NCBI RefSeq assembly: GCF_007827275.1
Contig: NZ_VISE01000001.1
Span: 3,224,001 to 3,288,000 of the forward strand
Origin: Gillisia sp. Hel_I_86
GTDB taxonomy: Bacteria; Bacteroidota; Bacteroidia; Flavobacteriales; Flavobacteriaceae
Direction: 5' to 3'
DNA length: 64,000 bases
Positions 17,258 to 25,222 of the stretch are shown here, one piece after another. Numbering within the stretch: the stretch's first letter is position 1; each line of letters begins with the position of its first letter. The notes beneath the pieces were generated by a model. It searched no databases and was not told the DNA's origin. It saw nothing but the letters and a program-made list of their open reading frames with translations. Made by a program: the position numbers and the translations under genes.

Positions 17258-18541
17258 ATGACTCCTATCCAAACCGAATCCGTAGAGAAGATTGCAAGAA
17301 TCCAATGGTTGGAATTGCAGAAGCAGTTACTATATCTTCAAAAGCATTCCAAATTCTATAAGAAGCTCTTTAAAGAGCATTGTATAGATGTTAGTGAAAT
17401 CAAGACAGAAGCAGCTCTAAAATTGATTCCGTTAACAACCAAGGAGGACCTTCAGCAATATAATAAAGAATTCCTTTGCGTGCCCGAAGAAGAGATCATA
17501 GACCATGTTACCACTTCTGGAACTTTGGGAAGTCCTGTGAATTTTTTATTGAATGAAGCCGATCTGGAAAGATTGGCAATTAATGAAATGCAATCTTTTA
17601 AATTGATTGGTGTTTTAAAGGGGGATAAGGTTCAAATCACAACTACCTTGGATAGAAGGTTCATTGCGGGTATGGCTTATTATCTTGGATTAAGAAAGCT
17701 AGGTGCTGGAATAATTAGAACCGGTAGCGGAATGCCACATTTACAATGGGATTCCATAGAGCGCTTTAAACCAAATTATTTGGTAGCGGTGCCCTCGTTT
17801 TTGTTGAAAATGATAGAGTATGCAGGAGCGAACGCAATAGATTATAAAAATTCCTCTGTAAAAGCTGCTATTTGTATAGGCGAACCTCTTAGAGACCGGA
17901 ATTTTGAATTGAATGCTTTGGGAAAAAAAATCACAGAACTTTGGGATATCGAATTATTCTCTACCTACGCTTCTACAGAAATGGCTACGGCCTTTACGGA
18001 ATGTGAACATCACTTAGGAAACCATATTCAGCCCGAATTGGTTTATACAGAAGTTTTGGATGAGGAAGGAAAGCCAGTGAAAATCGATGAAATAGGGGAG
18101 TTGGTAGTGTCCACCTTGCAAGTGCAAACTATGCCGCTGTTGCGTTTTGCAACCGGGGATTTGGTAAGCTATACAAACGAAACATGCAAATGTGGAAGAA
18201 ATACCATGAGATTAAGTCCGGTTTTGGGAAGGAAAAAACAGCATATCAAATATAAAGGTACCAGCTTATATCCGCAGCATATTTTAGATGTGCTTGTAGA
18301 ATTTAATACCATTTCCAATTTTGTGGTCGTTGTTCAAAAAGATGAAACCGAAATGGATTTACTGACTATTAAAATTTCCAATTCCTTATCCAAATTAGAA
18401 CAAGAAGGTTTAAAACAACATTTTCAAACACGATTGCAAGTAATTCCTAAAATTGAGATGACAAACGATATAGAAATAAACAATTTAAAGAATCCAATAG
18501 GAAGCAGAAAACCTGTGCTTTTTATTGATTTAAGGGGTTAG
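17258..18541 (+). CDS. Phenylacetate-CoA ligase-like adenylate-forming enzyme
   Basis: The 427-residue protein resembles PaaK / coenzyme F390 synthetase. Visible adenylation features are TTSGTLGSPVNF (P-loop), YASTEMATAF, LRFATGDLV and the hinge with GRKKQHIKYKGTSLYP. A CxCG pair (TCKCGR) is typical of the family. It probably activates an aryl acid, most simply the coumarate from the ammonia-lyase, as acyl-AMP for loading onto the ACP. It lies 3 nt after the C45 gene and is the last gene of the run; an 840-bp repeat-rich gap follows. Confidence 0.82.
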   Translation: MTPIQTESVEKIARIQWLELQKQLLYLQKHSKFYKKLFKEHCIDVSEIKTEAALKLIPLTTKEDLQQYNKEFLCVPEEEIIDHVTTSGTLGSPVNFLLNEADLERLAINEMQSFKLIGVLKGDKVQITTTLDRRFIAGMAYYLGLRKLGAGIIRTGSGMPHLQWDSIERFKPNYLVAVPSFLLKMIEYAGANAIDYKNSSVKAAICIGEPLRDRNFELNALGKKITELWDIELFSTYASTEMATAFTECEHHLGNHIQPELVYTEVLDEEGKPVKIDEIGELVVSTLQVQTMPLLRFATGDLVSYTNETCKCGRNTMRLSPVLGRKKQHIKYKGTSLYPQHILDVLVEFNTISNFVVVVQKDETEMDLLTIKISNSLSKLEQEGLKQHFQTRLQVIPKIEMTNDIEINNLKNPIGSRKPVLFIDLRG

Positions 18542-18800
18542 AAGCTCTAAAAGATTCTTCAAGCTGAAAACCAGTTTTGATTTTAAAAATTTTTGCAAAC
18601 AATCTCAAAGTGATAAATAGTAATCCCGTAGATTACGCTGATAAACACAAATAAATCTGCGAAAATCTGTGAGATCTGCGGAAAATTTATAATCAATAAT
18701 TCATTTCACATTTCGCCTCCGTTATCCGTGAAGTAATTTATTATCAAACTGAAAATCAAAAAAGCTGAAAAACCAGTTTTATTTTTCAAAATTGTGTAGA
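18542..18800. other. Non-coding gap downstream of the pigment locus
   Basis: No gene is visible. The segment GCTGAAAACCAGTTTT occurs near 18561 and again, slightly changed, near 18769, forming a 208-bp direct spacing. Between them is an AATCTGCG...ATCTGCGG stretch of the kind scattered in Bacteroidota intergenic DNA. Confidence 0.5.
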
Positions 18801-19095
18801 GGTCTACCATTGATGGATTCGTAAAACACATCAATTTGCTATGCTATATACTTTTATCAAAGGTTTTAGGATGGCTAACGATAAACAGGATCATTGGTCA
18901 CGAATGCACGAATTATTGCTTTTAAAAATCCTGGAAAATTATTCGTGAATTCGTGGCAATATCCAAAGAACCAACAAAACGCCGAACAATGCCAAACTGG
19001 CCTGAAAATCTTAAAAACCTGGAAATAAATTTCCTCTAATAGAATTTTATACACGTCAATTTCCTACGCTAGATAATTTTTTTTATCACGGGTCC
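18801..19095. repeat. Dispersed repeat family B, copy 1
   Basis: About 295 bp starting GGTCTACCATTGATGG and ending in CCTACGCTAGATAATTTT with a short TTATC tail. It aligns without indels for the first roughly 240 bp to 41361-41600, with around one difference in eight by eye. It includes the palindromic ATTCGTGAATTCGTGGC segment. No open frame is conserved. Confidence 0.85.
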
Positions 19096-19171
19096 CAAGC
19101 TGACAAAAATCCATCAATAGATATTTTTTCCTTTACTGGTAAGGTGGCGGGGAATCGTAATAATCTCTATA

Positions 19172-19332
19172 TACGTAAAGTATCCTAAAATGATAAACAA
19201 CATCATTCTGTCCCGACCGTTCGGCAGTTTCAGGATCATATAACACTAAGAATCAATATAGTAAATTGAGATCCTGAAATAATCCCGAAAACTTTCGGGA
19301 CAGGGTGACGAAACAACTATAGGACATAAAGC
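19172..19332. repeat. Dispersed repeat family A, copy 2
   Basis: It begins ACGTAAAGTATCCTAAAATG, runs through a CATTCTGTCCCGACCGTTCGG segment and AAGAATCAATATAGTAAAT, and ends with a hairpin containing TCCCGAAAACTTTCGGGA before CAGGGTGACGAAACAACTAT. It is closest to the copy at 53673-53812. Confidence 0.8.
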
Positions 19333-19381
19333 AGATTACAACCAATCTATAAATTAAATTGAATCCTATTTGATTTTTATT

Positions 19382-20203
19382 TTAACTTTTCCTATAATTT
19401 TTTCTTTCAAATTCTCCTCTGTCATAGAAGGAATCATCGTCTGGAAAGAGATCATCAGAAGAAATATTTCTCCCTCTTCTTGCATCCTGATTTGAGGTAT
19501 CCCTCTGTGTGTTGCTATCGGGGTTCCGGTCTCTCAAATTTCTTTCAGTTTCCAATCTTCTGCGTTCCTCTTCCAACTTAAGCCGTTCTTCCCTTAATTT
19601 ATGGCGCTCCACCTCCAATTTTCGTCGCTCCTCGCTCCATTCAATATCAGTATTTAAATTTTCATTATTATTTTCCATTCGATCTGCTTCTCGATCTGCG
19701 CGATATGGGGATTCCTTGTGTGCAATAGGATCGGGAGTGTCTTGCATGACTGCATGTTTTTTACTATGCCTGTTATAGCTATCCATAACAAAAACTTCAT
19801 ACTCTCGATCTACATTATCACCGGTTTTATACCGTTTTGTTTCTGCAAAGGTTTGGTGATTGATACTTTCTGTATGTACATATTTTTGCTCTTCATGTAT
19901 ATGCACCATACCTATTGGCACGATCACATGATTTTCTCCTTCTTTGTTCACAAATTCCCGCACTCCTGAATTTTGGGCATTGCGGTAGGGATCATAGTTA
20001 GCATCGAGGATTGTTTTATCTACTTCTACATCCAGATAGACCACTTTCATCAAATTTTTGTTTACCAAGAGATTATCCACTTTTCCAATAACCCTGTTAT
20101 CACGATCTTTTACGGACCATCCCCGTACATCTGGGTAATGACTGTCTACTTTATAATCTGATAATTCGTTGAGATAGTATAAATGTTTTTTTTGTTCTTT
20201 CAT
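19382..20203 (-). CDS. PRC-barrel domain protein with charged coiled-coil tail
   Basis: The 273-residue cytoplasmic protein has a PRC-barrel domain near residues 15-60 (VRGWSVKDRDNRVIGKVDNLLVN is the core region) and a second barrel-like segment ending in IPIGMVHIHEE. Residues about 185-235 form a strongly charged coiled coil (Glu/Arg-rich heptads), then a disordered Asp/Arg/Asn-rich tail. PRC-barrel proteins often respond to stress or bind RNA/envelope partners; nothing more specific can be said. ATG 20203 is preferred over ATG 20209 and the far upstream ATG 20275. Confidence 0.75.
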   Translation of the reverse strand: MKEQKKHLYYLNELSDYKVDSHYPDVRGWSVKDRDNRVIGKVDNLLVNKNLMKVVYLDVEVDKTILDANYDPYRNAQNSGVREFVNKEGENHVIVPIGMVHIHEEQKYVHTESINHQTFAETKRYKTGDNVDREYEVFVMDSYNRHSKKHAVMQDTPDPIAHKESPYRADREADRMENNNENLNTDIEWSEERRKLEVERHKLREERLKLEEERRRLETERNLRDRNPDSNTQRDTSNQDARRGRNISSDDLFPDDDSFYDRGEFERKNYRKS

Positions 20204-20415
20204 GATCATTAATATTTTATGTTTATAAGTATAAATGAAGAAATTTAGCAAAGCTCCCATGTTGATTGAAAGCAATTATAATTTCCATTCAATTTAAAAA
20301 TTAAACAGGTATAGGAAATCTGTTGCGATTTAGGTAGGGATGTGGGATTTTCAAGAATCTCGAAAAATGCCATTTTTCGTAAGTCATTGCTTGGCAAACT
20401 ACCAAAAAAAAAATC

Positions 20416-20625
20416 TTAAGAGTATTCAATTCTTCCCACTCTTGCTTCGGAGTGATGGGAATCCAAGAAAGTTACTTCCTCAAATTCGGTGGTATCATCA
20501 TCGATGAGATTGCCTTCCTCTTCACTTCCGTAAAAGAATAAAAAGAAAAGTCCTCCAATAATTATTAATATTAAAAGGATCCAAGGCCATACGGGTGCCT
20601 TTTTCTTGATTTTTATTTCGGCCAT
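20416..20625 (-). CDS. Small single-pass membrane protein
   Basis: The 69-residue product has a Lys-rich N-terminus (KIKKKAPVWPW), one strong membrane helix (about 13-31) and an acidic C-terminal tail. It is not a shadow frame: nothing codes on the other strand. It sits 212 bp upstream of the PRC-barrel gene on the same strand, so the two may be stress-related neighbours. I do not recognise the family. Confidence 0.6.
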   Translation of the reverse strand: MAEIKIKKKAPVWPWILLILIIIGGLFFLFFYGSEEEGNLIDDDTTEFEEVTFLDSHHSEARVGRIEYS

Positions 20626-20868
20626 AATTTATTTTTGATTGGTTATTACACCAATAAAATTACTGAGATGGAATTTTAATTTTAATAAATTTTATATAAA
20701 GTACTGTTAATATAGACTTAACGTAGGCAATATCGAAGATACCATGAGGTTAACTGGCCAAAAATTAGATTTTGGATCACTACAAATTTTGGATAAGGAA
20801 ACTTGAAATTCTAAAATCTATTTGAACGATGAATTAGAGTTTATGCTTAATATTGCACATTCTTAAAT

Positions 20869-21828
20869 ATGCAATGCCAGATGGGAAAGACGCCAAATAA
20901 AATACTTGTTATACTATGCTTTTTTTCAATATATGTTATCTGGGGATCTACCTACCTTTTAAATAAGATTGCGGTAAGCGAGTTGGCTCCATTCATGTTA
21001 GCAGCTATCCGGTTTATTACTGCAGGACTCCTAATATTTATCCTTTGTAAGTTTTTAGGAATAAATCTTTCCATTACCAAAAAACAGTTGAAAAATACCA
21101 TAATTGTAGGCTTTCTGTTTTTAACTTTCGGTAATGGATTTGTGGTGTGGGCGCTCAGGTTTGTAGATAGCGGTTTTGCGGCCTTAGAAATCTCTGCACA
21201 ACCCTTGATCGTATTGTTCTTATTACGAATCCTACAAGGCAAGAAAATAAAAACCATGTCATTAATTGGTGTTGGTATGGGAATAATCGGGATGTTCCTT
21301 TTGGTGAGTCAAAAACAAATTATAAGCGATAAAAATTCCTTGATTGGAATGGGGATGATCTTTCTATGTTTGTTAAGTTGGGCCTACGGAAGCATTTTTG
21401 TTGGGAAAGCAGATCTTCCTACCAATTATTTTGTGAATACCGGGTATCAGATGTTTTTTGGCGGGATCATGCTTATGTTGGTTAGTTTTATGGTGGGAGA
21501 AAGCTGGTCGCTCCCAACCACTTGGAGTGGGGAAGTGCAGCTTTCCATGATCCTATTAATTCTCTTCGGAAGTATTGTTGCATTTACGTCTTTCAATTAT
21601 CTTTTGAAAGTGGTATCCCCAGAGAAAGTAGCCACTTCAACCTATGTAAATCCAATTATTGCAATGGCACTGGGCTGGTATTTTTTAAATGAACAAATTA
21701 CCCTGCAGTCTTCTATTGCAGCTGTCGTTCTTCTAACGGGGGTGTATTTTATAAACACTAAAAAGAAGCTAATCCTTTTATCTAGGTTTAAAGGTCGGGT
21801 GAGACCAAGAAACGTGGAGATAGAATAG
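20869..21828 (+). CDS. EamA-family (DMT) transporter
   Basis: The 319-residue protein has ten predicted membrane helices in two EamA repeats, with the entry motif YVIWGSTYLLNKIA and the typical late segment YVNPIIAMALGWYFLNE. The family (RhaT/YdcZ superfamily) exports small metabolites such as amino acids; substrate is unknown. ATG 20869 and ATG 20881 are both possible starts. A TTTG (20821) and TAATATTG (20848) with a 23-nt spacer could be its promoter. It is a single-gene unit. Confidence 0.85.
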   Translation: MQCQMGKTPNKILVILCFFSIYVIWGSTYLLNKIAVSELAPFMLAAIRFITAGLLIFILCKFLGINLSITKKQLKNTIIVGFLFLTFGNGFVVWALRFVDSGFAALEISAQPLIVLFLLRILQGKKIKTMSLIGVGMGIIGMFLLVSQKQIISDKNSLIGMGMIFLCLLSWAYGSIFVGKADLPTNYFVNTGYQMFFGGIMLMLVSFMVGESWSLPTTWSGEVQLSMILLILFGSIVAFTSFNYLLKVVSPEKVATSTYVNPIIAMALGWYFLNEQITLQSSIAAVVLLTGVYFINTKKKLILLSRFKGRVRPRNVEIE

Positions 21829-21889
21829 AAGAAAATACTTTTTTGATACTATCCAAATTTCTTGAAATTAACCACATAATCAATAGAAG

Positions 21890-22357
21890 ATGCCGAATTA
21901 TTTTGAAATAATTGCATTAGGAGGTGGTTGTCATTGGTGTACCGAAGTTGTTTTTCAATCGCTGATCGGGGTTGAAAAAAGTAGCGCAGGGCCATGTGGC
22001 CTGTAGGGGTGATAATTCCAATTTTCCTGAAGCTGTGCTCGTACATTTCGATTCAGAAGAGATACCTCTCAAACGACTTATAGAAATTCACCTCTACACT
22101 CATAAACTACTTCTATGCACAGTATGCGGAAAAAAATGAGGTCTGGGGGGCACACATATTCTAATATCCAAAATGGGAATGCGTCAAAAATCATAGAAAA
22201 TCTTCAGCCAGATTTCAAAAATAAGCTTATAGCACAAGTATATCCTTTTAGAGCATTGAAAGCCTCCAGGGAAGAACTTCATAATTACTACCGCAATGAT
22301 CCTCAAAAACCTTTTCGTAAATCTTTTATAGCTCCAAAACTAAAAGTGTTACTGTAA
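21890..22357 (+). pseudogene. msrA: Frameshifted peptide methionine sulfoxide reductase A
   Basis: Reading across frames gives a nearly full MsrA. From ATG 21890 comes ALGGGCHWCTEVVFQ with the active-site Cys. After a shift in the A6 run at 21975-21980 comes VAQGHVACRGD...FPEAVLVHFD...LIEIHLYTHK. After a second shift near 22103-22112 comes TSMHSMRKKMRSGG and the tail ending PQKPFRKSFIAPKLKVLL, as in flavobacterial MsrA. Two shifts, and Arg where I recall Cys in related tails (RKSFI region), point to a dead gene rather than one sequencing error. Confidence 0.75.
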
Positions 22358-22586
22358 CAATTTTTAGAAAACATAGCTTCAGATTTGAGAATAAAGTAAA
22401 AAGCTTCACGTTTTATAGGTTTTTTTTGGGATTGGCAATAAAATAAAAGGCACTTATTTATTATCTTTAGGTGTTTCAATATAAGCGGTTTAAACCGTGC
22501 GATATCTATCCTTGATTTTAATTAGAATTGAAAATTTCAGAAAAAAATAATTCCATACAATTTTTAACATCTCTAAAAAGATACCG

Positions 22587-24692
22587 ATGAAAATATACGA
22601 CGATAAACACATTAAAAATGTAGTTTTTGTAGGAGCCCATAACACTGGCAAGACCACCTTGGCAGAAACCATGTTGTTCGAAGCCGGGCTAATTAATAGG
22701 CGCGGCAGTATAGAAACCAAAAATACAGTATCAGATTTTCATGAAATAGAACACGAAAAAGGGAATTCCGTCTTTGCCACCCCTTTGCATACCGAATGGC
22801 GCAACTATAAAATTAATATCATAGATACTCCAGGCCTTGACGATTTTATCGGTGAAATCATCTCCTCCATTCATGTGGCAGATACGGTGGTCACTGTTTT
22901 AAATGGACAGCATGGGGTAGAAGTGGGCACCGAAATTATTTGGGGTTATATCAATAAATACCATAAGCCCACCATATTTGTTATTAATCAAATAGATCAT
23001 CCGGCATTCAATTTTGAAGAAAGTTTTAAAAGCCTATATGGATTAGTAGGGCAGAATGCCATCAAGATGCAGTATCCATTGGTCATAGATGGTCTACAAT
23101 GTATTATAGATCTACTGAAGATGAAAATGTACCAATTTTCGGCCCATGGCGGGAAACCTAAAAAGTTGGAGATTCCGGAAGATCAGAAAGAATTGGCTGA
23201 AAAGCTGCACAATGAGCTAGTGGAAAAAGCAGCTGAAAATGACGAAGAATTGATGGAACTCTTCTTTGAAAAAGGAAGCCTCACCGAGGACGAAATGCGG
23301 AAGGGCATAAAAGCTGGTATGCTTAACCATGACCTTTTCCCAGTGTTTTGTATGTCTGCCTTAAACGATATGGGAAGTGGTCGGTTAATGGGTTTTATAG
23401 ATAATGTGGCTCCTGCCGCCACCGATTTAAAACTAACACAAAACCTAGCTGGAAAAGAAAAATTAGCCACCAAGGAGGAGAATCCTACAGTACTATTTGT
23501 ATTTAAGACAGTACATCAACCCAATCTGGGACAAATAACCTTCTTTAAGGTAATTAATGGGGAGATAAAAGTAAACGACAGGGTATGGAATTCCCGAAAT
23601 GGAGAATCAGAAGTCTTAAACCAGCTATTTATTATGGATGGGAAGAACAGGAATCCTGTTAATAAATTAAACTTTGGGGATATTGGAGCTACCTTAAAAC
23701 TAAAATATACCGAAACCAACGATGTGCTTGCGACAACAGATAGAAAACTGGAAATTAATACTATCCAGTACCCCGAACCTAGAATAAGAAAAGCAGTATT
23801 TGCAGTAAACACCAAAGATGAAGAAAAGCTGAACGAGGCACTAAAAAAGATCCATAGTCAGGATCCAACGGTAGCGGTCTCTTTTGCAGATGAATCCCAT
23901 GAGCTCATATTAAAATGTCAGGGAGAATTACATTTGGCAATAATAGATTGGATCTTAAAAAACAATTACGGGGTAGAAGCTCGATTTGAAAAGCCAAAGA
24001 TCGCTTTTAGGGAAACCATTCAAAGAGCTTCCGCGGCCAACTATCGGCATAAAAAGCAATCGGGAGGTTCGGGACAATTTGCACAGGTTCATATGAAAAT
24101 TGAACCTTGGTATGAAGGAATTCCAGAACCCGAAGGCATTAGCATACGGGGAAAAGAGGAAGTAGATCTTCCCTGGGGAGGGAAATTGGTGTTTTATAAC
24201 TGCATTGTTGGTGGTGCCATAGACCTGCGTTATTTAACTTCTATTATGAAAGGTGTTTTGGAAGTGATGGAGGAGGGCCCGCTTACAGGTTCCTATATAA
24301 GGGATGTTCGGGTAATGGCTCTGGACGGTAAGATGCACTCGGTAGATTCTAACGATATCTCTTTTAAAATTGCAGGAGCTCATGCTTTTAAGGAAGCTTT
24401 TTTAAATGCAAATCCTAAATTGCTAGAGCCTACTATGGAACTCACGGTAAAAGTCCCAGATGAAATGGTGGGCAATGTGATGACAGAGTTGCAAACACGA
24501 CGTTCCATCATTCAAGGAATTGAATCCAGTGATACTTATCAGGTCTTAAAATGTATTGCTCCAGAAGCAGAATTATTTGGATTTTCTACAGATCTAAGAT
24601 CCTTAACTCAAGGACGGGCTTCCTTTAAAATGGCCTTTTCTTCTTATCAACCCGTACCCATAAATGTTCAAAAAGAATTGGTGAATACTTAG
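22587..24692 (+). CDS. EF-G paralogue (EF-G2-like), Leu in place of the catalytic switch-II His
   Basis: The 701-residue protein has all five elongation factor G domains. The P-loop is GAHNTGKTT (16-24), the guanine motif is NQID, and domain IV contains the RHKKQSGGSGQFAQ loop. Switch II reads DTPGLDDF (80-87), so the DTPGH His that activates GTP hydrolysis is Leu84, and switch I RGITI is replaced by KGNSV. It is thus not canonical fusA. A Bacteroides EF-G2 that works without GTPase activity is known, and this looks like the same class. No ribosomal genes are adjacent. TetM/TetQ-type protection is less likely given the altered switches. Confidence 0.85.
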   Translation: MKIYDDKHIKNVVFVGAHNTGKTTLAETMLFEAGLINRRGSIETKNTVSDFHEIEHEKGNSVFATPLHTEWRNYKINIIDTPGLDDFIGEIISSIHVADTVVTVLNGQHGVEVGTEIIWGYINKYHKPTIFVINQIDHPAFNFEESFKSLYGLVGQNAIKMQYPLVIDGLQCIIDLLKMKMYQFSAHGGKPKKLEIPEDQKELAEKLHNELVEKAAENDEELMELFFEKGSLTEDEMRKGIKAGMLNHDLFPVFCMSALNDMGSGRLMGFIDNVAPAATDLKLTQNLAGKEKLATKEENPTVLFVFKTVHQPNLGQITFFKVINGEIKVNDRVWNSRNGESEVLNQLFIMDGKNRNPVNKLNFGDIGATLKLKYTETNDVLATTDRKLEINTIQYPEPRIRKAVFAVNTKDEEKLNEALKKIHSQDPTVAVSFADESHELILKCQGELHLAIIDWILKNNYGVEARFEKPKIAFRETIQRASAANYRHKKQSGGSGQFAQVHMKIEPWYEGIPEPEGISIRGKEEVDLPWGGKLVFYNCIVGGAIDLRYLTSIMKGVLEVMEEGPLTGSYIRDVRVMALDGKMHSVDSNDISFKIAGAHAFKEAFLNANPKLLEPTMELTVKVPDEMVGNVMTELQTRRSIIQGIESSDTYQVLKCIAPEAELFGFSTDLRSLTQGRASFKMAFSSYQPVPINVQKELVNT

Positions 24693-24717
24693 AAAATAGA
24701 ATGTGTATATCGCTTGT

Positions 24718-24840
24718 CCGTAAAGTATCCTAAACTGAAAAATGACGTCATTTTGTCCCGACCGTTCGGGAGTTTCAGAATCTCATTTCAATGTAAATCA
24801 ATGCAATATTGAGACCCCCGGATAAATGTTGGGGTAGGCT
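24718..24840. repeat. Dispersed repeat family A, copy 3 (degenerate)
   Basis: It starts CCGTAAAGTATCCTAAACTG, includes GACGTCATTTTGTCCCGACCG and a TTTCAGAATCTCATT segment, and fades after GAGACCCCCGGATAAATG. It adjoins the modular repeat that follows. Confidence 0.7.
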
Positions 24841-24850
24841 CTGAAATAAA

Positions 24851-25135
24851 TTACCATTGACGTATTTTTAATTATTTGCAATTAATAGACCCTAAAACCA
24901 GTTCAGGGTGACGATGCTGTATTGCCGTCATGCTGAACTTGTTTCAGCATCTATTTCATTAGAAAATCGAAAATTACATCAAAAACCTACGCTAGATAAA
25001 TTTTTTATCACAGGTCTCAGGGTGACGATGCTGTATTGCCGTCATGCTGAACTTGTTTCAGCATTTCATTAAATATTCAAAAAATAGGTCAATTTCCTAC
25101 GCCAGATATTTTTTATCATGGGGCCTCAGCTTGAT
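24851..25135. repeat. Dispersed repeat family C with an internal 47-bp exact direct repeat
   Basis: It begins TTACCATTGACGTATTTTT. The 47-bp core starting CAGGGTGACGATGCTGTATT and ending GTTTCAGCAT occurs identically at 24904-24950 and 25018-25064, a 114-bp period. Each core is followed by the shared end CCTACGC(T/C)AGATA and a TTTTTTATCA tail. The segment runs up to the DUF5916 gene leader. A single unit recurs at 41214-41360. Confidence 0.85.
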
Positions 25136-25222
25136 AAAAAACTGATTAATTATAAAAAAATCATGCTTTTTTGTAACATTCAGAGATTAAAGGGGTCTTT
25201 TAGATACATCAATCATCTTTTA

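Noticed and set aside
19509-20161. Plus-strand frames opposite the PRC-barrel gene, one Ser/Arg-rich
   Set aside because: The composition is the complement of the Glu/Arg coiled coil on the real strand.
21849-22046. A 65-codon minus-strand frame
   Set aside because: It is antisense to the msrA relic, which explains the sequence.
22587-24692. Tetracycline-resistance ribosomal protection protein (TetM/TetQ type)
   Set aside because: Length and domains fit, but the DTPGL switch and lack of TetM-type tail motifs favour an EF-G2-like paralogue.
24904-25064. Possible CRISPR-like array because of the exact 47-bp repeat
   Set aside because: Only two copies occur, the spacing is filled with repeat-family sequence, and no cas genes are nearby.
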